64,000 nucleotides of DNA from CAVXDY01 sp963760715 (GCA_963760715.1 CAVXDY010000007.1:372001-436000); one strand, 5' to 3'; shown: positions 8,394-17,706, counted from the stretch's first letter. The notes: generated from the sequence alone by a model not told the origin. Translations and numbers: made by a program.

Positions 8394-9514
8394 CGTCTCC
8401 CGCGCCACTCGGGCCCCCGCCCCGCCAGCCGTCCCAGCGAGCCCCGCGCGACCGCGCCGGCGAGCACCACCATCCCCAGCGGCAGGGTGGGCGCGTAGCG
8501 CGCGGGCGTATGGGCCGACCGCGACGCCAGGCGCTGCAGCGCCACGGTCGCCAGCAGGCCGGCGCCGCCGGTGGTCCCGAGGAGCCGGTCGCCGGTGAGC
8601 GCTCCCCGGACCACCGCGGCGACGGGGATCACGGCGAGCGCCACGGTGACGCCGGCGCCGGCGAGACCCTTCGCCGGGCTGCCGGCGGCCCCGAAGGAGG
8701 CGTTCTTGCTCCAGCCGTCCCAGACCTCCCGGCCGCCGTGGTACATCCGCAGGCGCGCCAGCCGCCCGGCGGGCATGGGCACCAGGAGGTGGCCGCCGCG
8801 CTTGACGGCCTCGGCCAGGCAGACGTCCTCCACCATCCGGCTCCGGATGGCCGCGTGCCCTCCGGCCGCCTCGTACACGCCGCGCTCCACGAGGATGTAG
8901 CCGCCCGCGGCGATGGCGACCCGGCTCCGCCGCGAGCGGGCGAGGGGGCCGGGGGCCACGAAGGTGCCGATGGCGGTCACGGCGGCGGGGGTCACCAGCC
9001 GCTCGAGCGCCCCCTCGCAGTCGATCGTGGGGAACAGGGTGACGCCGCCGCGGCCCAGGCGGCGCGCCATGGCCAGCGCGCGTCCCAGGGAGTCGGGGGC
9101 GTGGATGACGTCGGCGTCGGTGAACAGCAGCCAGTCGCCGCGCGCCGCGCGGACGGCCTGCCAGCAGGCCCAGGACTTGCCCACCCAGCCCGGGGGCAGC
9201 GCCTCGCCCGCGAGAACCCTGACGCGGGGATCGCCGCCCGCGGCGGCACGGGCGGCCGCGAGCGTGCCGTCGCGCGACTCGTCGTCGACCACGATCACCT
9301 CGACGCGGGGGTAGTCCAGCGCGCGCAGCGAGGCGACGGCCGCCCCGAGGCCGCGCTCCTCGTCGCGCGCGGGCACGATCACGCTCACCAGCGGACCGTC
9401 CGCCGCGGGCCGCTCGGCCTCCGGGTGCGGCGCGCGCCGGCGCTCGTGTGCGGCGAGCACGGCGGCCCCCACCCACAGGCCGCCCGCCACGCCGGCGGTC
9501 AGCCGCAGGCTCAT
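8375..9514 (-). CDS. family 2 glycosyltransferase, membrane-associated (HpnB/CrtQ-like)
   Basis: 379 residues. An N-terminal hydrophobic segment (about 5-22) is followed by a GT-A domain: VSVIVPARDEE, the nucleotide-binding VVDDESRDGT, the metal-binding TDADV and an acidic VEDVCLAEA that supplies the likely catalytic base. Two or three C-terminal hydrophobic stretches (about 285-355) suggest membrane attachment. The pattern is that of glycosyltransferases adjoining terpenoid or carotenoid genes, but no such genes are nearby, so the acceptor is unknown. A TAGTCT box lies 9 bases before the ATG. Confidence 0.85.
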   Translation of the reverse strand: MSLRLTAGVAGGLWVGAAVLAAHERRRAPHPEAERPAADGPLVSVIVPARDEERGLGAAVASLRALDYPRVEVIVVDDESRDGTLAAARAAAGGDPRVRVLAGEALPPGWVGKSWACWQAVRAARGDWLLFTDADVIHAPDSLGRALAMARRLGRGGVTLFPTIDCEGALERLVTPAAVTAIGTFVAPGPLARSRRSRVAIAAGGYILVERGVYEAAGGHAAIRSRMVEDVCLAEAVKRGGHLLVPMPAGRLARLRMYHGGREVWDGWSKNASFGAAGSPAKGLAGAGVTVALAVIPVAAVVRGALTGDRLLGTTGGAGLLATVALQRLASRSAHTPARYAPTLPLGMVVLAGAVARGSLGRLAGRGPEWRGRRYPLAR

Positions 9515-9523
9515 CGGCCGGCG

Positions 9524-9529
9524 AGACTA
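9524..9529 (-). promoter_or_regulatory. putative -10 box of the glycosyltransferase gene (leaderless)
   Basis: TAGTCT on the minus strand, 9 bases upstream of ATG 9514, without a ribosome binding site. Confidence 0.38.
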
Positions 9530-9570
9530 CCCCACGCCCCCGCCGGGGCCGATGCGTCAGGCTGCGGGCG

Positions 9571-10170
9571 ATGAGCGTGTGCGGAATCGTGCTCGCCGCC
9601 GGCCGGGGCGTGCGGATGGGCGGCACCCCCAAGCAGCTCCTGCCGCTCGACGGACTCCCGCTGCTCCAGCACGTGCTGGACGCCGCGGCCTCCGCGGGCG
9701 TCGACGACGTCGTGGTGGTGCTGGGTCACGCGGCCGACCGCATCGCCCCGGCCCTCCGCCTGCCGCCCGGCGCGCGGGTGGTCGTGAACCCGCGTCACGA
9801 GGAGGGGCAGTCCACGTCGCTGGGCGTCGCCCTCGGCGCGATGCCGCCGGGGGCCACCGCGGCGCTCGTGCTCCTGGGCGACCAGCCCGAGGTGCGGGCC
9901 GACGCGATCCGGGCGGTGATCGGCGCGGCGGGGCGGGCCCCGGTGGTGCGGGCGTCCTACGGCGGGGTCCCGGGTCATCCGGTGCTGCTGGCCCGGTCCC
10001 TCTGGCCCGAGCTGGCGCGGGGGCGGGGCGACGCGGGCGCGCGCGGCCTGATCGCGGCGCGGGGGGAGCGGCCGGCGCTGGTGGAGGTGGGCGGGAGCGC
10101 GCCCGCCGACATCGACACCCCCGAGGACTACGCGCTCCTGCGCGCGCGCTTCGGCGCCGCGACGCCCTAG
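9571..10170 (+). CDS. mocA: MocA-type molybdenum cofactor cytidylyltransferase
   Basis: 199 residues from ATG 9571; the in-frame extension upstream reads as Arg/Pro-rich antisense of the glycosyltransferase and is not used. The N-terminal LAAGRGVRMGGTPKQLLPL loop is the nucleotide-binding signature of the MocA/YgfJ branch, and GDQPEV is the acidic metal site. MocA joins CTP to Mo-molybdopterin to give MCD, the cofactor form used by xanthine-oxidase-family enzymes including CoxL. The gene lies close to the cox cluster, convergent with coxE (4-base overlap), which supports this substrate over other sugar-nucleotide roles. CTP preference is inferred from family branch and context. Confidence 0.82.
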   Translation: MSVCGIVLAAGRGVRMGGTPKQLLPLDGLPLLQHVLDAAASAGVDDVVVVLGHAADRIAPALRLPPGARVVVNPRHEEGQSTSLGVALGAMPPGATAALVLLGDQPEVRADAIRAVIGAAGRAPVVRASYGGVPGHPVLLARSLWPELARGRGDAGARGLIAARGERPALVEVGGSAPADIDTPEDYALLRARFGAATP

Positions 10171-11249
10171 AGGCGGGCGATCACGTCGGCCACCTCCTCC
10201 AGGCTCTGGAGGTTGTGGCCGGGGCGGAACACGTCGACGTGGGGAAGGGCGGCCGCCATGCCGCGCGCGAGCGGCTCGTAGGCGTCGCTGCTCTTCAGGG
10301 GGTTGAGCCACACCACGTGGTGGGCCAGGCGCGCCAGGCGCTCCATCTGCTCGCCCAGCAGCGCCGGATCGCCCACGTCGAGGCCGTCCGAGAGGATCAC
10401 GCACACGGCCCCCCGCACCGCCCGCGTGCGGCCGTGCTCGTCCATGAGGCGCTTCAGCGAGTCTCCGATGCGCGTGCCCCCGTCCCAGTCGGTCACCTCG
10501 CTCGAGGCGGCGCGGAAGGCGGCGTCGGGATCGGAGCCCGAGAGCGCGCGGGTCATCCGCGTGAGCCGGGTGCTGAAGGCGAACGCCTCCCAGTCGGGCC
10601 CCGTGCGCAGGGCCGCGTGGGTGAACATCGCGAGGGCGCGCGAGTAGGCCGACATCGAGCCGGAGACGTCCAGCACCAGCAGCAGCCGCCGCCGCTGCAC
10701 CCTCCGGCGCCGCCAGGCGCGCTCGATCGGCTCGCCTCCGGTGCGCATGGCGCGCCGCAGCGTGCGCCGCAGGTCGGGATCGCCCGAGCGCGCCGGCCGG
10801 CGCCGGCGCGTGCGCCGCTCGGGCGCGCGCAGCCGCAGGCGCTCCATCAGGCGTGCCAGCATCGCCAGCTCCGCCTCGGTGCAGTCCGCGAAGCTCTTGC
10901 GCCGCAGGCTCTCCACCGAGCTCGCGAGGCTCGTCTCGTCGCCCTCCTCGCGGGGCCCCGCCGCCACCGACAGGTCGCTGGGGGCGATGACGCCGGGGAT
11001 GCGGTCGGCCACCCGCTGGGACGGGGGCTCGGGGGGCCCGACGATGCCGAAGGCGTCCTCGAAGGCCCGGTCGAACGCCGGGATGTCCTCACGGCGTGAG
11101 ATGAGCGTCGCGCGACCGGCCCAGTAGAGGTCGCCCGGGCCCACCGACTCGGCGGCCCGCGCGAAGCTCAGGATCCGCCCGGTGCCCACCGGCACGCCCG
11201 CGTCGCGCAGCCCGTGCGCGAGCGCGAGGGGGATCGCGAGATCGCTCAT
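10167..11249 (-). CDS. coxE: CoxE-like von Willebrand factor A domain protein
   Basis: 360 residues. The N-terminal half is helical and Arg-rich. A VWA domain follows, with an intact MIDAS site: LDVSGSMSAYSR, a Thr in the WDGGTRIGDSL loop, and SDGLDVGD. CoxE proteins act with the CoxD ATPase in maturing the active site of CO-dehydrogenase-type enzymes, known from Form I systems. The start codon overlaps the coxD stop by four bases (ATGA), so the two are coupled. The pair diverges from xdhC and the cox structural genes. Confidence 0.9.
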   Translation of the reverse strand: MSDLAIPLALAHGLRDAGVPVGTGRILSFARAAESVGPGDLYWAGRATLISRREDIPAFDRAFEDAFGIVGPPEPPSQRVADRIPGVIAPSDLSVAAGPREEGDETSLASSVESLRRKSFADCTEAELAMLARLMERLRLRAPERRTRRRRPARSGDPDLRRTLRRAMRTGGEPIERAWRRRRVQRRRLLLVLDVSGSMSAYSRALAMFTHAALRTGPDWEAFAFSTRLTRMTRALSGSDPDAAFRAASSEVTDWDGGTRIGDSLKRLMDEHGRTRAVRGAVCVILSDGLDVGDPALLGEQMERLARLAHHVVWLNPLKSSDAYEPLARGMAAALPHVDVFRPGHNLQSLEEVADVIARL

Positions 11250-12115
11250 CCCCCGAGCAGCTCCGGCAGCGCCCGGCGCACCATCGTGAGGTCGTCGCGG
11301 TTCTTGACCACCCAGCCCAGGGTCTCGCCGGCCGACGCGGCATCGACCGCCCCGATGCCGAGGGCCGCGAGCGCGCGGCTCCAGTCGATGGCCTCGGCCG
11401 GGCCCGGCCGCTTGATGAGGTCCATCTCCCGCAGCCGCGCCACCACCTCGGCCACCGACCGCGCGAGCGCCTCGGACGCCTCGGGCGCCCGCAGGCGGAT
11501 GATCGCCGTCTCGCGCTCGAGGGTGGGGTAGTCGATCCAGTGGTAGAGGCACCGGCGCTTGAGGGCGTCGTGCAGCTCCCGGGTGCGGTTGGAGGTCAGC
11601 ACCACCACGGGCGGCTGCTCGGCCGTCACGGTGCCGATCTCGGGGATCGTCACGGCCGAGTCGGCGAGCACCTCGAGCAGGAAGGCCTCGAACTCCTCGT
11701 CGGCGCGGTCCAGCTCGTCCACCAGCAGCACCGCGCCGGCCCCCGCGCGCACCGCGCGCAGCAGCGGCCGCTCCACCAGGAACTCGGGCCCGTAGAGCTC
11801 GGCGGCGCGGCGGGACGGGTCGAGCTGGCCGTCCTGGATGGTCCGGGCGTAGAGGAGCTGGCGCGAGTAGTCCCACTCGTACAGGGCCTGGCCGGCGTCG
11901 ATTCCCTCGTAGCACTGGAGCCGGATGAGCTCGGCGTCGAGCACCCGCGCCAGGGTCCGCGCGACCTCGGTCTTCCCCACGCCGGGCTCGCCCTCCAGCA
12001 GCAGCGGCCGGCGGAGCGTGAGGGCCAGGAAGACCGAGACGGCGAGGCCGCGATCGGCGAGGTACGACTCCTCCGCGAGGGCCGCCTCGAGGGCGTCGAC
12101 GTCCTCGAACCTCAT
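11246..12115 (-). CDS. coxD: CoxD-like MoxR-family AAA+ ATPase
   Basis: 289 residues from ATG 12115. Walker A is GEPGVGKTE (42-50), Walker B is LLVDELDRAD, sensor 1 is LTSNRTREL, and an RRCLYHWIDYP segment supplies the arginine finger. This is the MoxR branch of AAA+ proteins, which work as chaperones with a VWA partner, here coxE. In carboxydotrophs CoxD is needed for inserting sulfur and copper at the Mo site. Form II CoxL lacks the Cu-binding Cys loop, so the step assisted here is more likely sulfuration or cofactor insertion (inference). Confidence 0.92.
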   Translation of the reverse strand: MRFEDVDALEAALAEESYLADRGLAVSVFLALTLRRPLLLEGEPGVGKTEVARTLARVLDAELIRLQCYEGIDAGQALYEWDYSRQLLYARTIQDGQLDPSRRAAELYGPEFLVERPLLRAVRAGAGAVLLVDELDRADEEFEAFLLEVLADSAVTIPEIGTVTAEQPPVVVLTSNRTRELHDALKRRCLYHWIDYPTLERETAIIRLRAPEASEALARSVAEVVARLREMDLIKRPGPAEAIDWSRALAALGIGAVDAASAGETLGWVVKNRDDLTMVRRALPELLGG

Positions 12116-12220
12116 CCCTCGATCCTCCCCGCCGGCATGGGCAGATTCCGCAGTTCGTGCGTATATTGACGAAGTTCGGAGCCGGCTGTCCGGCCGGCGA
12201 CCACCCGGGAGGTCACTGGC

Positions 12221-13231
12221 GTGCGCGACGTGCTTCCGACGCTCGAGCGATGGGCCCGGGACGGCGTGCGCGCGGCGCTGGCCACGGTGGTCGGGGTCGA
12301 CCGCTCCGCCCCCCGGGAGCCGGGCAGCGTGATGGCGGTGAGCGAGACCGGCGAGGTCGCCGGGTCGGTCACGGGCGGCTGCGTGGAGCCGGCGGTGTAC
12401 CTCCACGCCGAGGAGGTCCTGGCCGGGGGGCCGGCGCGGATGGCGACCTACGGAATCGTGGACGAAGAGGCCTTCGAGGTTGGGCTCCCCTGTGGCGGCA
12501 ACGTCAGCATCTTCGTGGAGCCGATGGACCCCGCGGCGGTGGTGCAGGTCGCGGCCGCCGTGCGCGAGGAGCGGCCCGTGGCCTACCTCACGACGGTCGG
12601 CGGGGAGCCGCTGGGCGGGCCGCGCGTGATCTCCCGCGCGGGCGACCCCGCCGACGACGTCGAGGCCGCCGCCCGCCCGTTGCTGACCCTCGGCGAGAGC
12701 GGGGTCGTGGAGGCCGGCGGCCACGAGGTGTTCGTCTCCTCCTTCGTCCCGCGCCCGGCCATGTACGTCTTCGGGGCCATCGACTTCGCCTCGTCGCTCG
12801 CCACCGTCGGGCGCTTCCTGGGGTACCGGGTCACCGTCTGCGACCCCCGCGCGATCTTCGTGACCCCCGAGCGCTTCCCCGACGCCGACGAGCTGGTCAT
12901 CGAGTGGCCGCACGAGTTCCTGGCCCGCGCGCCGGTGGACGAGCGCACCGCGATCTGCGTGCTCACGCACGACGACAAGTTCGACGTGCCCGCGCTGCGG
13001 GCCGCGCTCGCCACCCCGGCGCGCTACATCGGCGCGATGGGGTCGCGCCGCACCACCGAGCGGCGTCGCGAGCGCCTGCTGGAGCTCGGGGTGGCCGAGG
13101 AGGAGCTCGACCGCATCCACGCTCCCATCGGCCTGTCCATCGCGTCGCGCACCCCGGAGGAGGTCGCGGTCGCCATCGGCGCGCAGATCGTCGCCGTGGC
13201 GAACCGGGCCGCCGCGCCCGTCCGGACATGA
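12221..13231 (+). CDS. xdhC: XdhC/CoxI family molybdenum cofactor maturation protein
   Basis: 336 residues, GTG start preceded by GGGAGG. The N-terminal XdhC/CoxI domain contains GSVTGGCVEP and the LPCGGNVSIFVEP motif. The C-terminal half is a Rossmann-type XdhC_C domain (VFGAIDFASSLA, then VCDPR) ending in YIGAMGSRRTTERR. XdhC binds sulfurated MCD and delivers it into xanthine-oxidase-family apoenzymes in the cytosol, which suits its place directly before coxG-S-L-M. A small ORF overlaps its stop codon. Confidence 0.9.
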   Translation: MRDVLPTLERWARDGVRAALATVVGVDRSAPREPGSVMAVSETGEVAGSVTGGCVEPAVYLHAEEVLAGGPARMATYGIVDEEAFEVGLPCGGNVSIFVEPMDPAAVVQVAAAVREERPVAYLTTVGGEPLGGPRVISRAGDPADDVEAAARPLLTLGESGVVEAGGHEVFVSSFVPRPAMYVFGAIDFASSLATVGRFLGYRVTVCDPRAIFVTPERFPDADELVIEWPHEFLARAPVDERTAICVLTHDDKFDVPALRAALATPARYIGAMGSRRTTERRRERLLELGVAEEELDRIHAPIGLSIASRTPEEVAVAIGAQIVAVANRAAAPVRT

Positions 13232-13356
13232 GCGGCCCGGCGCGGCGCCGCACCGACGACGCCGGCGTGGAGGAGCTGCGGGCGGCGATCGACGATCTGA
13301 TGCGCGACGCCGATGCCCGTCTCGCAGCCGGACGGCAACCCCCTTGCAACGTTTGA
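13228..13356 (+). CDS. small ORF, 42 residues, in the cox operon
   Basis: ATG overlaps the xdhC stop codon by four bases (ATGA), the coupling style used across this operon. The predicted product has an amphipathic helical core, VEELRAAIDDLMRDADARLA, and an Arg-rich start. No family is recognised. It could be a genuine small subunit or maturation peptide, or a chance open frame in the xdhC-coxG gap; the overlap and the helix favour a real gene only modestly. Confidence 0.4.
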   Translation: MSGPARRRTDDAGVEELRAAIDDLMRDADARLAAGRQPPCNV

Positions 13357-13411
13357 CGCGAGCGGCCTCCCGCCGGGAGGATGGGCGGAGCTGACGGAGA
13401 GGAGCCGCGGC

Positions 13412-14002
13412 GTGAAGCTGGAGCACGCGTTCGAGGTACCGGCGTCACCCGATCAGACCATGGCTCTGATGCTCGACCCCGAGCGCGTCGTGCCCTGCAT
13501 GCCCGGTGCGAACCTCAAGGAGGTCGTCGACGAGGGCAGCTGGAAGGCCGAGATGGGGGTGAAGCTCGGCCCGGTCGGGATGCAGTTCCTGGTCGACGTG
13601 AACCTGCTCGAGCGGAACGACGACGCCCACGCGGTGAAGCTCGGCGTGAGCGGGCGCGACACGCGCGGCAAGGGCGGGGCCGAGGGCACGGTCGACTCCC
13701 GGCTCATCGCCCTCGACGGCGGCGGCACCCGGGTCGAGATGGCCACCGACCTGCGGTTCTCCGGCCAGGCCGCCCAGCTCGGGCGGCCCAACGTGGTGCA
13801 GGACGTGTCCAACAAGCTCGTCGGCCAGTTCGCGGACTGTCTCAAGGCCCGGCTCTCGGAGTCGCCCGAGCAGACCGCCAAGGCGGTGGAGCAGGTGCAG
13901 AAGCCGATCTCCGGGTTCTCCCTGCTGGTGGGTGCCCTGGTGGCTTCGATCAAACGAGTCTTCGGCCGTCGAGACGGCCGAAAGGGGGGGGAGGCGGCGT
14001 GA
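13412..14002 (+). CDS. coxG: CoxG, SRPBCC-fold carbon monoxide dehydrogenase accessory protein
   Basis: 196 residues from GTG 13412, preceded by AGGAG at a spacing of 7-8. The SRPBCC (START-like) domain covers about residues 1-150, with the family features PxxVxxxMxDPERVVPCMPGA and a C-terminal LVGQFADCLKARL helix. A hydrophobic segment (about 168-185) followed by basic residues forms a membrane anchor. CoxG tethers CODH-type enzymes to the membrane and is reported to help pass electrons to the quinone pool. It overlaps coxS by four bases (GTGA). Confidence 0.9.
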   Translation: MKLEHAFEVPASPDQTMALMLDPERVVPCMPGANLKEVVDEGSWKAEMGVKLGPVGMQFLVDVNLLERNDDAHAVKLGVSGRDTRGKGGAEGTVDSRLIALDGGGTRVEMATDLRFSGQAAQLGRPNVVQDVSNKLVGQFADCLKARLSESPEQTAKAVEQVQKPISGFSLLVGALVASIKRVFGRRDGRKGGEAA

Positions 14003-14457
14003 AGCGCATCACGGTGACGGTCAACGGCGTACGCCACGAGGCGGACGTGGAGGAGCGCGAGCTGCTCATCTACTTCCTGCGCGAGGGGCTGGGCCTGACG
14101 GGCACGAACGTGGGGTGTGACACCTCCTCGTGCGGGACCTGCACGGTCCACCTCGACGGGGAGTCGGTCAAGTCGTGCACCCTGCTGGCCGTCCAGGCCG
14201 ACGGGGCCGAGGTCACGACCATCGAGGGCCTCGCCACGAACGGCGCGATGCACCCGATGCAGACCTCCTTCCAGGAGCACCACGGCCTCCAGTGCGGCTA
14301 CTGCACGCCGGGGATGATCATGGCGGCGGTGGGCCTCCTGAACGAGAACCCCAGCCCGACCGAGGACGAGATCCGCCACGGGCTCGAGGGCAACCTCTGC
14401 CGGTGCACCGGCTACCACAACATCGTCAGGGCCGTCGCGGCCGTGGCGAGCTCCTAG
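13999..14457 (+). CDS. coxS: CO dehydrogenase-like small subunit, two [2Fe-2S] clusters
   Basis: 152 residues, GTG start overlapping the coxG stop. The plant-ferredoxin-type cluster is held by C40, C45, C48 and C60 (GCDTSSCGTC) and the helical-domain cluster by C99, C102, C134 and C136 (QCGYCTPG, LCRCTGY). In this family the subunit relays electrons from the Mo site in CoxL to FAD in CoxM. All eight ligands are present and the length is normal. Confidence 0.96.
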   Translation: MKRITVTVNGVRHEADVEERELLIYFLREGLGLTGTNVGCDTSSCGTCTVHLDGESVKSCTLLAVQADGAEVTTIEGLATNGAMHPMQTSFQEHHGLQCGYCTPGMIMAAVGLLNENPSPTEDEIRHGLEGNLCRCTGYHNIVRAVAAVASS

Positions 14458-14466
14458 GAGGCGGCG

Positions 14467-16857
14467 ATGGCGACCACCGAGCAGCCGCAGAAGTCGGTCG
14501 GCACCCCGCAGGTCCGCAAGGAGGACCCCGAGCTCATCACCGGCCGGTCCCGCTACGTCGACGACATCACGGTCCCCGGGATGCTGTGGGCCCACGTCGT
14601 GCGCAGCCCCTTCGCGCACGCGCGGATCAACGGCGTGGACGTGTCCAAGGCGCTCGCCATGGAGGGCTGCGTGGCGGCCTTCAGCGGCGCCGACCTGGCC
14701 TCCGAGTGGGCGGCGCCCCTGGTCTGCGCCTGGCCGGTCACCGACGACATCAAGATGAGCGAGCACTGGCCCCTCGCCAAGGACAAGGCGCGCCACGCGG
14801 GCGACGGCGTCGCCGTGGTGGTGGCCGAGACCCGCTCCCTCGCCAAGGACGCCGCCGAGCTGGTCGAGGTCGATTGGGAGCCGCTGCCGGCCGTGACCGA
14901 CCCGCTCGCCGCCATGGAGGACGGCGCCCCGCTCGTGCACGACGACTTCGGCACCAACGTGTCGAGCGTCTGGGGGTTCGAGAAGGGCGACTCGCCCGCT
15001 CCCTTCAAGTCGTCCAAGCCCTTCTTCGACGACCCCGACCTCGTGAAGATCAAGCACCGCTTCCGGCTGCGGCGGCTCATCCCGAACGCCATGGAGCCCC
15101 GAGGAGTGGTCGTGGAGCCCAACGTGGCGATGGGCGAGTACACGATGTACACCGCGAGCCAGATCCCGCACATCGTGCGGACCACCCAGGCCATCACCTG
15201 CGGCATCGCCGAGGCCAAGCTGCGCGTTGTGGCCCCGGACGTGGGCGGAGGCTTCGGGTCGAAGCTCGACACGTACGCCGAGGAGTCGATCTGCCTCGCC
15301 CTGGCGCGGCGGCTGAACCGCCCGATCAAGTGGACGGAGGAGCGCTCGGAGGGCTACGTGGCCACGATCCACGGGCGCGACCTCTACACCGACATGGAGA
15401 TGGCCGCCACGCGCGACGGCGACCTGAAGGCCGTGCGCGCGACGGTCTACTGCGCGGTCGGCGCCTACCACCAGATCGTGACCCCCGGCATCCAGATGCT
15501 CTCGGCCTGGCTCTACGGAGGCCTCTACGACGTCGAGGGCTACGACTTCGAGTACACCAACATCTACACCCACACCACGCCCACGGACGCCTACCGCGGA
15601 GCGGGGCGCCCCGAGGCCACCTACGCCGTCGAGCGGACGATGGACCTCCTGGCGCGCGAGCTGGGGATGGATCCGGCCGAGCTGCGGCGCAAGAACTACA
15701 TCCCGACCGACCGCTTCCCCAACTTCACCATCGCGAGCGGATTGACGGTCGACTCGGGCGACTACCCGCTCACCCACGACGCGATGATCGCGGCCCTCGG
15801 CTACGAGGACGTGCGCCGTCAGCAGGCCGAGCGCCGCCAGAGCGGGGCCACCAAGCAGATCGGGGTGGGCTTCTCCTGCTGGACCGAGATGTGCGGCCTG
15901 GCCCCCTCGCGGGTGCTCGCCGCCCTCAAGTACGTCGCCGGCGGCTGGGACGCGGCGACCATCGAGATGCTCCCCACCGGCACGGTGAGGGTGCTGATCG
16001 GGGTCACCCCCCACGGCCAGGGGCACGTCACCACGTTCTCCCAGATCGTCGCGGACCAGCTGGGCGTCGGCTTCGAGGACGTCGAGGTGCTGCACGGCGA
16101 CACGCAGGTGGTGCCGCTCGGCATGGACACCTACGGCAGCCGCTCGCTCACGGTCGGGGGCGTCGCGATGCACTTCGCCGGCGAGAAGGTCATCGCCAAG
16201 GCGCGCACGCTCGCGGCCCACCAGCTGGAGTGCAGCGAGGACGACCTCGACTTCTCGGGCGGCAACTTCACCGTCCGGGGCACGGACAAGTCGGTCAACA
16301 TCAAGGCCCTCGCGTTCGCCGCCTGGACGGCCCACGACCTGCCCGACGGCATGGAGCCGGGCCTCACGGCAACCCACCTCTACGACCCGCCCAACTTCTC
16401 GTGGCCCAACGGCGCCCACGCCTGCGTGGTCCAGGTCGACACCGAGACCGGCAGCGTCAACATCCTCCGCTACGTCGCGGTCGACGACTGCGGGGTGGTC
16501 ATCAACCCGCTCGTGGTCGAGGGCCAGGTGCACGGCGGCGTCGCCCAGGGCATCGCCGAGGCCCTCTTCGAGGAGGCCACCTACGACGAGGAGGGCAACC
16601 TCCAGCAGGGCACCATGACGAGCTACATGGTGCCGGGGGCGCCCGAGCTGCCCAACTTCGAGCTCCACCGCACCTGCACCCCCAGCCCCACGAACCCGCT
16701 CGGGGTGAAGGGCATCGGCGAGGCCGGCACCATCGCCTCGCCGCCCGCGGTCATCAACGCCGTCGTGGACGCCCTCTCCCACCTGGGAGTCACCGACGTC
16801 GAGCGCCCGGCCACCCCCGAGCGAGTGTGGAACGCCATCCAGGAGGCGACGCGATGA
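14467..16857 (+). CDS. coxL: Form II CO dehydrogenase-like large (molybdenum) subunit
   Basis: 796 residues, ATG preceded by AGGAGG. It is the Mo-MCD subunit of a heterotrimeric xanthine-oxidase-family hydroxylase. GGGFGSKLDTYAEE binds the cofactor and the catalytic Glu is E752 in GVKGIGEAG. The active-site loop reads AYRGAGR (375-381), the Form II signature. Form I, the proven CO oxidiser, has AYRCSFR with the Cu-binding Cys. The true substrate is therefore open: other aldehydes or heterocycles are possible and CO oxidation by Form II is disputed. The S-L-M gene order also matches Form II clusters. The stop overlaps coxM by four bases. Confidence 0.93.
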   Translation: MATTEQPQKSVGTPQVRKEDPELITGRSRYVDDITVPGMLWAHVVRSPFAHARINGVDVSKALAMEGCVAAFSGADLASEWAAPLVCAWPVTDDIKMSEHWPLAKDKARHAGDGVAVVVAETRSLAKDAAELVEVDWEPLPAVTDPLAAMEDGAPLVHDDFGTNVSSVWGFEKGDSPAPFKSSKPFFDDPDLVKIKHRFRLRRLIPNAMEPRGVVVEPNVAMGEYTMYTASQIPHIVRTTQAITCGIAEAKLRVVAPDVGGGFGSKLDTYAEESICLALARRLNRPIKWTEERSEGYVATIHGRDLYTDMEMAATRDGDLKAVRATVYCAVGAYHQIVTPGIQMLSAWLYGGLYDVEGYDFEYTNIYTHTTPTDAYRGAGRPEATYAVERTMDLLARELGMDPAELRRKNYIPTDRFPNFTIASGLTVDSGDYPLTHDAMIAALGYEDVRRQQAERRQSGATKQIGVGFSCWTEMCGLAPSRVLAALKYVAGGWDAATIEMLPTGTVRVLIGVTPHGQGHVTTFSQIVADQLGVGFEDVEVLHGDTQVVPLGMDTYGSRSLTVGGVAMHFAGEKVIAKARTLAAHQLECSEDDLDFSGGNFTVRGTDKSVNIKALAFAAWTAHDLPDGMEPGLTATHLYDPPNFSWPNGAHACVVQVDTETGSVNILRYVAVDDCGVVINPLVVEGQVHGGVAQGIAEALFEEATYDEEGNLQQGTMTSYMVPGAPELPNFELHRTCTPSPTNPLGVKGIGEAGTIASPPAVINAVVDALSHLGVTDVERPATPERVWNAIQEATR

Positions 16858-17699
16858 ACCCGGCCGGATTCGACTACGAGGTGGCCGAGTCGGTCGACCA
16901 CGCTCTCGAGCTGCTGCGCACCAAGGAGGACGCCAAGCTGCTGGCCGGCGGCCACAGCCTGCTGCCGCTGATGAAGCTGCGGCTGGCGCGGCCCGGGACG
17001 CTGGTGGACATCGGGCGCCTCTCCAAGCTGCGGGGCGTGACCGACGCGGGGGCCCACCTCGCCATCGGCGCGCTCACGCGCCACAACGACCTCAACCGCG
17101 ACGCCACGGCCCGGGAGCACTGCCCGCTGATCAGCTACACGGCGGGCCTGGTGGGCGACCCCCAGGTGCGCCACCGCGGCACCATCGGCGGGTCGCTCGC
17201 ACACGGCGACCCCGCGTCCGACCTGCCCACCGTCTGCCTCGCGCTCGACGCCGTCATCGTCGTCCAGGGCGCCGGCGGCGAGCGCACGATCGAGGCGAAG
17301 GACTTCTTCCGGGGGTTCTTCGAGACGGCCCTCGGCGAGGACGAGATCATCACCGAGATCCGCGTGCCCAAGGTGGGGAACGCCGGCTGGAGCTACCTCA
17401 AGTTCCATCAGCGCGCCCTCGACTGGGCCACGGTCGGCGTCGCCGCCGTGGTGGGAAAGGGCAACGGCACCATCCAGGGGGCCCGGATCGGGCTCACCAA
17501 CATGGGCCAGACCCCCCTTCGGGCCTCGGCGACCGAGGCGGCCCTCGCGGGCGCCCCGCGCGACGGGGTGAAGGCCGCGGCCGAGAAGGCCGACGACGGC
17601 ACCGACCCGCCGGGGGACACCTGGGCGACCCCGGACTTCCGCCGGCACCTGGTCCGGGTCCTGACGGAGCGGGCGGTGGAGGAGGCGCTCGCGCGATAA
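16854..17699 (+). CDS. coxM: CO dehydrogenase-like medium (FAD) subunit
   Basis: 281 residues starting inside the coxL stop (ATGA). It belongs to the vanillyl-alcohol-oxidase-type FAD family. FAD-binding signatures are AGGHSLLPLMKLR near residue 32 and TIGGSLAHGDPASDLP near residue 107, followed by the C-terminal CO_deh_flav_C domain. It accepts electrons from the CoxS clusters and hands them to a quinone or other acceptor. Length is normal for the family. moaA begins 7 bases after its stop. Confidence 0.95.
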   Translation: MNPAGFDYEVAESVDHALELLRTKEDAKLLAGGHSLLPLMKLRLARPGTLVDIGRLSKLRGVTDAGAHLAIGALTRHNDLNRDATAREHCPLISYTAGLVGDPQVRHRGTIGGSLAHGDPASDLPTVCLALDAVIVVQGAGGERTIEAKDFFRGFFETALGEDEIITEIRVPKVGNAGWSYLKFHQRALDWATVGVAAVVGKGNGTIQGARIGLTNMGQTPLRASATEAALAGAPRDGVKAAAEKADDGTDPPGDTWATPDFRRHLVRVLTERAVEEALAR

Positions 17700-17706
17700 T
17701 CCCTCG

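Noticed and set aside
13453..16782. 1109-codon open frame antisense to coxG-coxS-coxL
   Set aside because: Low-complexity His/Val/Gly/Arg composition; the plus strand carries three clearly recognisable subunits.
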